From NCBI GenBank assembly GCA_019038645.1, contig JAHOYT010000003.1, forward strand, positions 31,527-95,526: a DNA stretch of 64,000 bases, read 5' to 3'. Below the pieces are notes generated by a model. It was not told the origin of the DNA. It was given only the letters and a program-made list of their open reading frames with translations, and ran no database searches. Below, piece after piece: positions 18,913 to 27,271 of the stretch. This DNA comes from Bacteroidales bacterium (GTDB lineage: Bacteria > Bacteroidota > Bacteroidia > Bacteroidales > UBA12077). The stretch's first letter is position 1; every line of letters begins with the position of its first letter. Both the position numbers and the translations under genes were made by a program.

Positions 18913-18945
18913 AGAAGGGCTATATTAAATATATAGCTCTTTTCT
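18913..18945 (+). terminator. Terminator after the FtsX-type permease
   Basis: AAGGGCTATAT (18915-18925) pairs with ATATAGCTCTT (18931-18941), with one G-U pair and a short loop. A TTTTCTATT tract follows. Confidence 0.7.
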
Positions 18946-19055
18946 ATTACTCTAACATTCAGGCCATTATCTTGTCCCGATAGGGTGTTTATTTATTTCT
19001 TCATCTTTAAATTAGAAAACAAATATTAAAAAGTTAAATTTTAAAACATAAAGTT

Positions 19056-20006
19056 ATGAAAACAATAAAAAAAATAATGTTCGGAATAGTGTGGACGGCA
19101 TTTATTGTAATAAGTGTAAACGCCCAGCCAAAATCAGAAATTATTGATGATAAGGAAACAAAAATAAATTGGGCAGAAGCTGACACATTGTATACCTTCC
19201 AGTTTAATACTCAATCAAACTCATGGGTATTTTTCCAAAGGGAAATAAGAAGGTTTAATGAAAAAAATCTTCCGACTGAAAATTTTGTACAGAACCGGGA
19301 TAATATAAATCAGAATTGGGTGAATTATTTAAAAGTAAATTACACCTACGATGAAAGAGGTTTCGAAATCGAAGAAATTAAACAGGAGTGGAATCAAAGC
19401 TACAATAATTGGATTAATGCAAACCTTAAAACCATAACTTACAAGGGTAGGAAAATAGAAGAAATTTTGTTTCAGGAATGGAAAAAACCAACCAACGAAT
19501 GGTATAACATTATAAAATACCTTATTAAATATAATGACAAAGGTGTTGAAAATGCAATAACTGTTAGCCTTTATAACGGAATAACTAAAACCTGGGATAA
19601 CCACAAGAGATTTAAAATGGAATTTGACTTCATATATTCTCCTCCAACCAAGGTTGTTTCAGAAACCTGGTTAAACGAAAATTGGAAAACCGAGGGGATG
19701 TATGAACTTGAGTATAACAGTAGAGGATACAAAACAATGGAAACAAGATATACCTGGCAGAGACCTGGTATATGGATTGAAGGCATAAAAATTGAGATAA
19801 TTTATGATAAAAAAGGGAACCAGTTAGAATATAACGAGATGAGATTTGACAGTAATAATAACGACTGGACCAGGTTTAACAAGAATGAAGCTCTTTATAA
19901 TGAAGATGGATATATGACCGAAAAAATTGAATACACCTGGAACCGCAATACCAGCCAGTGGGATGTTAAAGGAAAATACAGGTTTACTACTGAAACAAAA
20001 ATATAA
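19056..20006 (+). CDS. Secreted repeat protein of unknown function
   Basis: The 316-residue protein has a clear signal peptide (MKTIKKIMFGIVWTAFIVIS, cleavage near VNAQ). The mature part consists of degenerate repeats of about 40-45 residues, built on a Y/F-[ND]-x-x-G turn followed by a W-x-x-x segment (YDERGFEIEEIKQEWN, YNSRGYKTMETRYTWQ, YNEDGYMTEKIEYTWN). It is rich in Trp, Asn and Tyr. The pattern resembles beta-stranded cell-surface repeats of Bacteroidota. There is no C-terminal sorting domain. I do not recognise a characterised family. It stands alone between two terminators. Confidence 0.7.
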   Translation: MKTIKKIMFGIVWTAFIVISVNAQPKSEIIDDKETKINWAEADTLYTFQFNTQSNSWVFFQREIRRFNEKNLPTENFVQNRDNINQNWVNYLKVNYTYDERGFEIEEIKQEWNQSYNNWINANLKTITYKGRKIEEILFQEWKKPTNEWYNIIKYLIKYNDKGVENAITVSLYNGITKTWDNHKRFKMEFDFIYSPPTKVVSETWLNENWKTEGMYELEYNSRGYKTMETRYTWQRPGIWIEGIKIEIIYDKKGNQLEYNEMRFDSNNNDWTRFNKNEALYNEDGYMTEKIEYTWNRNTSQWDVKGKYRFTTETKI

Positions 20007-20024
20007 TAATACTCCTAATAAGTA

Positions 20025-20060
20025 AAATAGCTCTCCCGATAAATATCGGGAGAGCTATTT
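20025..20060. terminator. Strong bidirectional terminator
   Basis: A 16-base perfect stem (20025-20040 with 20045-20060) around the loop AAAT, with core CTCTCCCGAT/ATCGGGAGAG and T-runs on both strands. It separates the convergent secreted repeat gene and aspS. Confidence 0.9.
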
Positions 20061-20062
20061 TT

Positions 20063-21811
20063 TTATTTAATAACTTTTAACGTAAGTTCCTTAAGCTGTT
20101 TCTCATCTACAACAGACGGTGAATCAATCATTACATCCCTGCCAGAATTGTTTTTAGGGAACGCAATATAATCACGGATAGATTCGGAACCACCAAAAAC
20201 AGAACACCAACGATCAAATCCAAAAGCTATTCCTCCATGTGGAGGTGCTCCAAATCGGAATGCGTCCAGTAAAAATCCAAATTTTTCCTCAGCTTCTTCA
20301 GTTGAAATTCCAAGTGCATTAAACATTTTTTGTTGCAGTTCAGCATTAAATATCCTTATTGATCCACCTCCTATCTCAACTCCGTTTATAACAAAATCAT
20401 ATGCATTTGCATGCATTTTTGCAGGATCAGAATCAAATAATGCAATATCTTCAGTTTTTGGAGATGTAAAAGGGTGATGTTTTGCAAAAAATCGCTTCTC
20501 TTCATCGACCCATTCCAGTAAAGGAAAATCTACAACCCAGCATGGTGCAAACTTATTTTTATCTCTAAGGCCAAGTCTGTCACCCATTTCTAAACGTAAT
20601 ACATTTAATGCATTTTGGGTATCATTTTTGTTCCCTGCTAGAATTAGTAATAAGTCACCTGGTTTAGCATTCATAAAATCAGCCCAACTTTTCAAATTAT
20701 CAGGTGAAAAGAACTTATCTACAGACGATTTAAATGTTCCATCCTGATTATATTTTACATAAACTAATCCCTTTGCACCAACTTGTGGTTTTTGGACAAA
20801 TGCTGTTAACTCATCAACCTTTTTTCTTGAATATTCAGCACAACCATTAGCAACAATCCCACCAATATATTCTACACTATCAAATACTTTAAATCCTTTC
20901 CCCTGTGCAATTTCAGTTATCTCAGAAAACTTCATCCCAAATCTTAAATCAGGTTTATCCGATCCATAATAATTCATGGCATCGTCGTAAGTTATTCTTG
21001 GAAAAGATTCCTCAAATTTTGCCCCTTTTACTTCTAAAAATAAATATTTAGCTAGTCCTTCGAAAGTATTTAGTACATCCTCCTGATCAACAAATGACAT
21101 TTCACAATCAATCTGCGTGAATTCAGGCTGGCGATCTGCTCTTAAGTCTTCATCACGAAAGCATTTAACAATCTGGAAATATTTATCAAACCCTGATACC
21201 ATTAACAATTGCTTAAACGTCTGTGGTGATTGTGGTAATGCATAAAACTCTCCCGGATTCATTCTTGATGGAACAATAAAATCACGTGCACCTTCAGGTG
21301 TGGATTTAATCAAATACGGAGTTTCAATTTCCATAAATTTTTCACCATCGAGATATTTTCTGATTTCCTGACCCATTCTATGTCTTAACTCAAGATTTTC
21401 TCTTACAGGATTTCTTCTTAGATCAAGGTATCGGTATTTCATTCTTATTTCATCGCCACCATCAGTTTCGTTTTCAATAGTAAATGGGGGAATCTCAGAT
21501 TTACTTAATACTGTTAAATGTTCTGCAATAATTTCCACATCACCAGTCGGCATTTTTGGATTTTTACTACTCCTTTCAACTACATTTCCGATAATTTTTA
21601 TAACAAATTCTCTACCAAGCTCTTCTACCTGATTTTTTATTTGTTCCGGAGTATTTTCATCAAACACTAATTGTGTAATTCCGTATCTGTCACGCAATGC
21701 AACAAATGTCATTCCTCCTAAATTTCTTATGGTCTGTATCCATCCGCTTAGGGTAACTTTCTCTCCAAGATTTTCAATTCTTAATTCACCGCAGGTATGT
21801 GTCCTATACAT
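20063..21811 (-). CDS. aspS: Aspartyl-tRNA synthetase
   Basis: Class II synthetase of 582 residues, the bacterial long form. It has an N-terminal OB anticodon-binding domain ([22 protein letters not shown]), the catalytic core with motif 2 [18 protein letters not shown], the bacterial GAD insertion (about 285-415), and motif 3 GIAFGFDRW near the C-terminus. Lone housekeeping gene. The discriminating or non-discriminating state cannot be read reliably. Confidence 0.97.
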   Translation of the reverse strand: MYRTHTCGELRIENLGEKVTLSGWIQTIRNLGGMTFVALRDRYGITQLVFDENTPEQIKNQVEELGREFVIKIIGNVVERSSKNPKMPTGDVEIIAEHLTVLSKSEIPPFTIENETDGGDEIRMKYRYLDLRRNPVRENLELRHRMGQEIRKYLDGEKFMEIETPYLIKSTPEGARDFIVPSRMNPGEFYALPQSPQTFKQLLMVSGFDKYFQIVKCFRDEDLRADRQPEFTQIDCEMSFVDQEDVLNTFEGLAKYLFLEVKGAKFEESFPRITYDDAMNYYGSDKPDLRFGMKFSEITEIAQGKGFKVFDSVEYIGGIVANGCAEYSRKKVDELTAFVQKPQVGAKGLVYVKYNQDGTFKSSVDKFFSPDNLKSWADFMNAKPGDLLLILAGNKNDTQNALNVLRLEMGDRLGLRDKNKFAPCWVVDFPLLEWVDEEKRFFAKHHPFTSPKTEDIALFDSDPAKMHANAYDFVINGVEIGGGSIRIFNAELQQKMFNALGISTEEAEEKFGFLLDAFRFGAPPHGGIAFGFDRWCSVFGGSESIRDYIAFPKNNSGRDVMIDSPSVVDEKQLKELTLKVIK

Positions 21812-21943
21812 AATATTATCGTTAATAATCTTTTACAATAAAATTCATTCGTTTGAATTGCGAAAATATGATTTTATTTCCTTTTTAAAAACCGGAATCT
21901 TTTAAATATTTAAAATATCTTTTATTTAAAATTTCGAATGATA

Positions 21944-21951
21944 TATATTTG
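21944..21951 (+). promoter_or_regulatory. Promoter -7 element for tadA
   Basis: TATATTTG, an exact TAnnTTTG match, 20 bases before the tadA ATG. Confidence 0.55.
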
Positions 21952-21970
21952 ATTCATTAAATCTTATAAT

Positions 21971-22411
21971 ATGGATCTGTTCCCACATGAATATTTTATG
22001 AAAGAAGCCTTGAAAGAGGCTAACAAAGCTTTTGATAAAAACGAAGTTCCGATTGGTGCTGTAATAGTTAATAACAATCAAATTATTGCGAGGGCGCATA
22101 ATTTAACAGAAACATTAAATGACGTTACAGCTCATGCAGAAATGCAGGCTTTCACGGCAGCAACAAATTTTTTAGGAGGAAAATACTTAAATGATTGCTT
22201 GTTGTATGTTACATTAGAACCCTGTGTTATGTGTGGAGGAGCATCGTACTGGACGCAGATTTCTCAAATTATTTATGGTGCTTCGGATAAAAAAAGGGGT
22301 TATAATACAATTAATCAACACATTTTGCATCCAAAAACTCAAATTCTTTCAGGAGTGCTGAAAAATGATTGCAGCAATTTGTTGATTGATTTTTTCAAAC
22401 AAAAAAGGTAA
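21971..22411 (+). CDS. tadA: tRNA adenosine(34) deaminase TadA
   Basis: Zinc deaminase converting A34 to I34 in tRNA-Arg(ACG). The 146-residue protein carries the zinc and proton-shuttle motif TAHAEMQAF (His-Ala-Glu) and the second zinc motif PCVMCGGA. A NEVPIGAVIV strand precedes them, as in the family. Other nucleoside deaminases share the fold, but length and motif context favour TadA. Confidence 0.88.
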   Translation: MDLFPHEYFMKEALKEANKAFDKNEVPIGAVIVNNNQIIARAHNLTETLNDVTAHAEMQAFTAATNFLGGKYLNDCLLYVTLEPCVMCGGASYWTQISQIIYGASDKKRGYNTINQHILHPKTQILSGVLKNDCSNLLIDFFKQKR

Positions 22412-22453
22412 CTTTCAAAATTATAGATTACTTTTATAACTAAATTTTAAAAA

Positions 22454-22482
22454 GGTGATGTAAATCACCAATGTTAATTTTG
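22454..22482 (+). promoter_or_regulatory. CRP/FNR-like dyad and -7 element upstream of the YfiR-family gene
   Basis: GGTGATGTAAATCACC (22454-22469) is a perfect dyad fitting both GTGA-N6-TCAC and TGAT-N4-ATCA, the half-sites of CRP/FNR-family regulators. Five bases later TAATTTTG (22475-22482) matches TAnnTTTG. The dyad overlaps the -33 region. Between the promoter and the ATG, ATACTTT (22494-22500) can pair with AAAGTAT (22524-22530), placing a hairpin over the ribosome-binding region. Confidence 0.5.
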
Positions 22483-22530
22483 CAAATAAGCAAATACTTT
22501 AAATCTTTGTTCTGTTTTTAAACAAAGTAT

Positions 22531-23046
22531 ATGAAACGTTTTTTTATCCTGTTTTTCACACTGTTAACTATTAATCTTACTGGTTTTGCCCAATCATCTT
22601 TATATGAAGCAGAAGCCGGAATGATTTATAATTTTACTAAATTTTTTGACTGGCCACAAACAGAAAAATCCGATGATTTTATAATTGGCATTTTTGGTTC
22701 GAAGGATTTATATAAGGAAATGGTAACGGTTACTAAGGATAAAAAGAATGTTACTCAGAACATTGTAGTTAAATATTTTTATAATTTTAATAATATTAGT
22801 AAATGTCACGTAATTTTTGTAACATCAAGTAAGTCAATTCATTTACGTGAAATTTATAAGAAAACCGGGGTGCATTGCTTGATAATAAGCGATAGTATGA
22901 CAGCAATAGAAAAAGGTGCTGCCATTCAGTTTTTCCTGGAAAATAAACGACTAAAATACGATTTCAGTCAGGAAAATGCATTGAAACACGGACTTAAATT
23001 TCATTCAAAAGTATCTGAAATGGCTAATAAAACTTACTCTTATTAA
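22531..23046 (+). CDS. YfiR-family periplasmic protein (DUF4154)
   Basis: A 171-residue protein with a signal peptide (MKRFFILFFTLLTINLTGF, cleavage at FAQ). The mature domain fits YfiR: MIYNFTKFFDWPQ, IGIFGSKDLYKEM and AAIQFFLENKRLKYDFS. In Pseudomonas YfiR represses the diguanylate cyclase YfiN from the periplasm. Here no cyclase is adjacent, so the partner is unknown and probably differs. A CRP/FNR-like dyad overlaps its promoter. Confidence 0.8.
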   Translation: MKRFFILFFTLLTINLTGFAQSSLYEAEAGMIYNFTKFFDWPQTEKSDDFIIGIFGSKDLYKEMVTVTKDKKNVTQNIVVKYFYNFNNISKCHVIFVTSSKSIHLREIYKKTGVHCLIISDSMTAIEKGAAIQFFLENKRLKYDFSQENALKHGLKFHSKVSEMANKTYSY

Positions 23047-23098
23047 ATTTCTAAAAATATCATTTTTATTAATCCAGTGCTCTTTTTGTATAATCGAA

Positions 23099-24127
23099 TC
23101 AGTACTTCCATTTATTAGCTAATGCTACAAGCGATAACATTACAGGAACTTCGACCAATACTCCAACAACAGTAACTAATGCAGCCGGTGATTGCAGGCC
23201 AAACAATGCAATTGCAACGGCAACTGCTAATTCAAAAAAGTTGCTTGCACCGATCATTGCAGCAGGAGAATTAATATTGTGAGGTAAGTTTAGTTTTTTA
23301 CCTCCAAACCATGCAATAAAAAATATAAAATAAGTTTGAATGATCAAGGGAACAGCTATGAGTAAAATTATGAAAGGATTGTTCAGAATATTTATACCCT
23401 GAAATGCAAAAAGCAATACTAGAGTAACAAGCAATGCTATAATACTAACAGGTTTTAGTTTAGGTAAAAATTCTATTTTAAACCACTCTTCACCTTTTAT
23501 ACGGACTAATAATTTATGCGTAATGTATCCGGCTACTAAAGGAATCACAACAAAAATAATAATGCTTGCAACTAAAGTATCATAAGGTATTTGAATGTTT
23601 GTAATCCCTAATAGTAATCCAACAATAGGAACAAAAGCTACTAAAATAATAAGATCATTAACTGAAACTTGTAACAAGGTATAATTTGGATCACCATTTG
23701 TAAGATATGACCATACAAAAACCATTGCTGTACATGGCGCTGCTCCCAGTAGTATTGCACCTGCGATATATTCGTCTGCTAACTCAGGTTCAATAAATGC
23801 ACCATAAAGTTTTGAAAAGAATATCCATGCAAAAAAAGCCATCGTAAAAGGCTTAATGAGCCAGTTAACAACCAGTGTAAGAATTAATCCTTTAGGTTTT
23901 TTGCCAACATCCTTTAAACTTGAAAAGTCCACCTGTAACATCATTGGGTAAATCATAAGCCAAATTAATATAGCTACAGGAATATTCACATTAAACATTT
24001 CCATTTGACTCAAAAATTGCATGCTATCTCCGATAAAATGGCCTATAGCGATTCCCCCGGCTATACATAGTGCAACCCAAATTGTCAGGTACTTTTCAAA
24101 AAACCCAATGCGCTTTTTTTGTGCCAT
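23099..24127 (-). CDS. acr3: Arsenite efflux transporter Acr3
   Basis: The 342-residue, roughly ten-helix transporter of the Acr3/BASS superfamily extrudes arsenite (As(OH)3) across the inner membrane. The essential cysteine of Acr3 is visible in [21 protein letters not shown]. The N-terminal [20 protein letters not shown] is typical. It is the last gene of the first arsenic operon, 26 bases after arsM. No ArsA ATPase is present, so efflux should be driven by the proton-motive force. Confidence 0.94.
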   Translation of the reverse strand: MAQKKRIGFFEKYLTIWVALCIAGGIAIGHFIGDSMQFLSQMEMFNVNIPVAILIWLMIYPMMLQVDFSSLKDVGKKPKGLILTLVVNWLIKPFTMAFFAWIFFSKLYGAFIEPELADEYIAGAILLGAAPCTAMVFVWSYLTNGDPNYTLLQVSVNDLIILVAFVPIVGLLLGITNIQIPYDTLVASIIIFVVIPLVAGYITHKLLVRIKGEEWFKIEFLPKLKPVSIIALLVTLVLLFAFQGINILNNPFIILLIAVPLIIQTYFIFFIAWFGGKKLNLPHNINSPAAMIGASNFFELAVAVAIALFGLQSPAALVTVVGVLVEVPVMLSLVALANKWKY

Positions 24128-24153
24128 AATAATATTTTATTTAACCTTCATAT

Positions 24154-24960
24154 TTACTTTTTTGCAAACACATTAATACTAAAAATTCCTAAATTGCTAT
24201 CTTTAAAATTAATTAATTCTTGTTCATTCATAAAATTTAACAAGATGTCATCAGGGATTTCAATTTTTTTCTCTTTTTGAATTTCGATATCCTTAAAGCC
24301 TGATTCTTTAATAATCTTAACGTAATCTTCTTTTTGAATTGCTCCTGAAACACAGCCAGCATACATTTCAGCACTTTCTTTCAATTTTTCAGGCAACTCT
24401 CCTGATAATACAACATCAGAAACAGAAAAATGAGCTTCGTTTTTTAAAACTCTATAAATTTCGGAAAAGGCCTTTTGTTTATCCGGAACTAAATTTAAAA
24501 CACAATTACTAATAACAACATCTATTGAATTTGATTCAACTGGCATTTCCTCAATGTCTCCTTTCAGGAATTGAACATTTCCGTAACCTAGCTTAGAAAC
24601 ATTTTCTTTGGCTTTTTTTAACATTTCATCTGAAAAATCTATACCAATAACTTTTCCAGAATCGCCAGTTATTGCCCTCGCAACAAAACAATCGTTTCCA
24701 GCTCCTGAGCCTAAATCAAGTACAGTGTTTCCATTTTCAATTTTAGCAAATTCCGTTGGGAGCCCACATCCCAAACCCAAATCCGCATCTTTGTTATATC
24801 CCTTTAAATTGGAATAATCATCACTAAATATAGTGTAGCCCATATCATCGCAACAACCTGTGCTTCCACAACAAGACGATTGATTTTGCTTTTTACTTTG
24901 ACTTGCAATAAGACTATACTTTTCATTTACAATATCTTTAATATTCTTTTTAGTTTTCAT
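24154..24960 (-). CDS. arsM: Arsenite S-adenosylmethionine methyltransferase ArsM
   Basis: The 268-residue SAM-dependent enzyme converts As(III) into methylated arsenicals. The SAM motif is LDLGSGAGNDCFVA. Arsenite-binding cysteines are present in the expected places: an N-terminal CC pair cluster (SSCCGSTGCCDD), GLGCGLPT, SNCVLNLVP and AGCVSGA. Its start overlaps arsC by 11 bases. Because a second operon here handles organoarsenicals, ArsM products could be substrates of the neighbouring system. That link is inference. Confidence 0.94.
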   Translation of the reverse strand: MKTKKNIKDIVNEKYSLIASQSKKQNQSSCCGSTGCCDDMGYTIFSDDYSNLKGYNKDADLGLGCGLPTEFAKIENGNTVLDLGSGAGNDCFVARAITGDSGKVIGIDFSDEMLKKAKENVSKLGYGNVQFLKGDIEEMPVESNSIDVVISNCVLNLVPDKQKAFSEIYRVLKNEAHFSVSDVVLSGELPEKLKESAEMYAGCVSGAIQKEDYVKIIKESGFKDIEIQKEKKIEIPDDILLNFMNEQELINFKDSNLGIFSINVFAKK

Positions 24961-25375
24961 AACTTAAATTTTTAATGTAAAATTCATAAAATTGATTTTT
25001 TATCTCATCTCTTACTCTATAAAACTCACTCATTATAAATTCATTGGAACCCTTTGCATGTGATGGATCATCAAATCCAATATGCAATCTGGTTTTAACT
25101 TTTCCTACAAAAGCAGGACATACTTCATTTGCGTCTCCACAAACTGTAATTACGAAATCCCATTCTTCTTTCAGATATTTCTTAACCGGATCTGATGTAT
25201 GATGACTTATATCTATTCCTGTTTCTTTCATTACAGCAATCGCTTTATCGTTCAGCTTTCCGGATGCTTCAGTTCCTGCAGAAAAAACCTTTAAATCTTT
25301 ATCAAAAGACTTTAAAAAGCCATGAGCCATTTGACTACGACATGAATTACCTGTACAAAGAATTAATATATTCAT
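24950..25375 (-). CDS. arsC: Arsenate reductase ArsC, thioredoxin-coupled (LMW-phosphatase type)
   Basis: Reduces arsenate to arsenite. The P-loop CTGNSCRS (CX5R) lies at residues 7-14. The two further redox cysteines are in VCGDANEVCP, and the catalytic Asp is in IGFDDPSHAKG. With 141 residues it matches the Staphylococcus pI258-type enzyme, which uses thioredoxin rather than glutaredoxin. Confidence 0.94.
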   Translation of the reverse strand: MNILILCTGNSCRSQMAHGFLKSFDKDLKVFSAGTEASGKLNDKAIAVMKETGIDISHHTSDPVKKYLKEEWDFVITVCGDANEVCPAFVGKVKTRLHIGFDDPSHAKGSNEFIMSEFYRVRDEIKNQFYEFYIKNLSYEN

Positions 25376-25387
25376 ATTTATAATTTA

Positions 25388-25603
25388 TTAGTTACAACAT
25401 GACTTATTTTCCTGTACAGGTGGACAAGACTCGCTGCCATACGAACAATATACACAACAATCTCCTTGCTTCGGTTTAAGAATTGTTTTACAGTTTTTAC
25501 ATTCGTAAAAGAACTGGCAACTATCAACCGGCATTTTCTCCAACTTTTGTTGTCCACATTCGGGGCATGTAATAATTGATTCGTAAATAATTTCTTTTTT
25601 CAT
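25388..25603 (-). CDS. GDCCVxC-motif small protein
   Basis: A 71-residue cysteine-rich protein. An N-terminal zinc-ribbon-like CPECG...CKNC segment is followed by the family motif GDCCVYCSYGSESCPP and a CCN end. Homologues, some with selenocysteine, are found near mercury and arsenic genes. No activity is established. It may bind metalloid or zinc. Its start overlaps the rhodanese-like gene by four bases and arsC follows after 12, so it is co-translated in the arsenic operon. Confidence 0.85.
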   Translation of the reverse strand: MKKEIIYESIITCPECGQQKLEKMPVDSCQFFYECKNCKTILKPKQGDCCVYCSYGSESCPPVQENKSCCN

Positions 25604-26022
25604 TTTTTATCTCGTTTACGTAACATACACATACATGAACCTGTAAGACGTTCAGATTTATCAATCTTAACCGGCATCCCATCTCTTTCCCATTCAACCA
25701 AACCACCAGCCATATTTGCAATATTTTTGAACCCCTTTTCTTTTAAAAACAAAACAGCCTCTTTGCTTTTAAGTCCAACCGCATCAGCAAAAATCAAGGA
25801 TTTGTTTTTAGGTATTTCCAAATAGTTTTCTTCTAAAATACTTCCTGGACAGAATATCAGTTCTTCAACATCGAACATCTTGAAACGTCCCATATAATCT
25901 TCGCGGACATCAACAATAATTGCTCCTATTTGACATAGGTCATATGATTCTCCGGGAGAAAGATGCAATATGCCTGATGAAACAATACCTTTGTTTTTAA
26001 AAAAATCGCTCATTGCTAACAT
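25600..26022 (-). CDS. Rhodanese-fold protein lacking the catalytic cysteine
   Basis: A 140-residue single rhodanese domain (GAIIVDVREDYMGRF early; FKNIANMAGGLVEWERDGMP late, the usual C-terminal signature). Where active rhodaneses have the loop Cys (CxxGxRS), this protein reads FADAVGLKSKEA, with Asp in place of Cys, so sulfur transfer by the classical route is unlikely. A C-terminal CMC remains. It overlaps arsR1 by seven bases and the GDCCVxC gene by four. It may bind or sense thiol or arsenic ligands, or be a degenerate copy. Confidence 0.8.
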   Translation of the reverse strand: MLAMSDFFKNKGIVSSGILHLSPGESYDLCQIGAIIVDVREDYMGRFKMFDVEELIFCPGSILEENYLEIPKNKSLIFADAVGLKSKEAVLFLKEKGFKNIANMAGGLVEWERDGMPVKIDKSERLTGSCMCMLRKRDKK

Positions 26023-26348
26023 TTGCTATTCTGGTGTATAAAAATTTCTTTGAAGAACATATCAAATGCTTTTTTAACATCATCAATACATGAACTGCAT
26101 AAACAATAATTCACTTTTAGGCCATCTATTTCACCTTTAATTAATCCAACTTTTTTTAACTCTTGTAAATGCTGAGAAACAGTTGTTCTGCTTAATGGAA
26201 TTTCATTACCTATATCGCCGGAAATACATGTATTACATTTTGCTAAATAACGTAATATAGCTAATCGGGCCGGATGACTCATCACTTTTGCAATTGACGC
26301 AAGGTTTTGCAGGTCAGCATCAAACAGTTCGTTTTTTGTATATGTCAT
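26016..26348 (-). CDS. arsR: ArsR-family repressor of the inorganic arsenic operon
   Basis: The 110-residue ArsR/SmtB winged helix has MSHPARLAILRYLAKC, then the recognition helix LSRTTVSQHLQELKKVGLIKGEIDG. Candidate metalloid-binding cysteines are CNTC (about residues 39-42) and a C-terminal set CLCSSC. It is the first gene of the operon running to acr3. It should leave its operator when As(III) binds. The operator dyad ATGTCG-N8-CGACAT sits exactly around the promoter -7 box upstream. Confidence 0.93.
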   Translation of the reverse strand: MTYTKNELFDADLQNLASIAKVMSHPARLAILRYLAKCNTCISGDIGNEIPLSRTTVSQHLQELKKVGLIKGEIDGLKVNYCLCSSCIDDVKKAFDMFFKEIFIHQNSKC

Positions 26349-26362
26349 TTCAATTATGTTTT

Positions 26363-26382
26363 ATGTCGCAAACATACGACAT
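26363..26382 (-). promoter_or_regulatory. ArsR1 operator enclosing the -7 promoter box
   Basis: ATGTCG (26363-26368) and CGACAT (26377-26382) form a 6-base dyad with an 8-base spacer. Read on the minus strand the spacer is TATGTTTG, an exact TAnnTTTG -7 element (26369-26376). Repressor binding here would directly occlude the promoter. Confidence 0.75.
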
Positions 26383-26424
26383 TATTTCGGATAAAACAAT
26401 CTTTATATATTAATTCTGTTTTGA

Positions 26425-26922
26425 TTATTTTTCTATTATTTTATTAATTTGATTGCTTAGGTTTTTTGTAGTATAAAAACCTGTATGCCTAAAGAATTCT
26501 TCAGCTCTTTTGTCTAATAGTACTTGGGTTGGTATGGCTGCTATTCCAAAATATTTCATCAGGTTTTGATTCTCAGGAAGTGTTACATTTAAAGAAATAA
26601 TATTTACAGTCGTTGGATACTTTTCATTGATTTCTTCTAAAACTGTCTCCATGCGTTTACATGCTACACATCCTGTTGACCCAAATTCAAGCAGAGTTAC
26701 ATGAAAATCCGAATTATTTTTTTGATAATTAAATAGAGAATCAACATAAGTCGATGCTGAATTAATGATTTCGACATTGACTTGTGACAATATTACTTTA
26801 GATGCAACATTATTAAGTTTTTCTTTAAAAGTAATCAAGAAAATAAAAAACAAAATAATAAGCAATAAAGCAATCAGGTTTATAACATGCTTTGCTTTAA
26901 TGGATAACTTCTGCTTTTTCAT
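26425..26922 (-). CDS. Membrane-anchored thioredoxin-fold protein of the second arsenic operon
   Basis: An N-terminal transmembrane helix (INLIALLLIILFFIFLITF) anchors a periplasmic thioredoxin domain with the redox pair CVACK and the cis-Pro IPTQVLLDKR. The frame is open further upstream to 26970, but the M at 26922 gives a normal charged-then-hydrophobic N-terminus, so it is chosen. It overlaps the DGC gene by 26 bases. It is the last gene of the operon. It probably reduces or receives electrons from extracytoplasmic thiols, perhaps together with the ArsG-like membrane protein. Confidence 0.8.
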   Translation of the reverse strand: MKKQKLSIKAKHVINLIALLLIILFFIFLITFKEKLNNVASKVILSQVNVEIINSASTYVDSLFNYQKNNSDFHVTLLEFGSTGCVACKRMETVLEEINEKYPTTVNIISLNVTLPENQNLMKYFGIAAIPTQVLLDKRAEEFFRHTGFYTTKNLSNQINKIIEK

Positions 26923-27262
26923 AAATTGTATTAATGTTTTCTTCTGTGGCAGGAGTTTTACCTTTCTCAAATCCTAAATCTGTAATTCTTAAATATTTAT
27001 ACTCCGTCAAGCCATTCTTTTTCATAATCTTTCTACCACAATCAACCGGACAACCATCAATGACAAGTATGTTTTTCGTTTTAAAATCTTCAAGAGATTT
27101 TTCAATACCTGCACCAACAACAGCAAGACAATTCATTTTCCGAACACCCTCATCACGCAATTTTCTGGCTACAAGATCTGAAATATGTCCAAGATCTGAA
27201 GCTCCTGAACAAGCAAGAACCATATTCTCGCTAGCGCTACATTCACAATCTTTCTTCTCCAT
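26897..27262 (-). CDS. DGC-domain putative zinc-binding protein
   Basis: The 121-residue protein matches the DGC family. It has ACSGASDLGHISDLVARKL near the N-terminus, NCLAVVGAGIE in the middle and the name-giving DGCPVDCGRKIM. Seven or more cysteines suggest Zn or metalloid binding. Family members recur beside arsenic and redox genes, and their function is unknown. It starts nine bases after the ArsP-like permease gene. Confidence 0.82.
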   Translation of the reverse strand: MEKKDCECSASENMVLACSGASDLGHISDLVARKLRDEGVRKMNCLAVVGAGIEKSLEDFKTKNILVIDGCPVDCGRKIMKKNGLTEYKYLRITDLGFEKGKTPATEENINTIYEKAEVIH

Positions 27263-27271
27263 AGTACTTTG

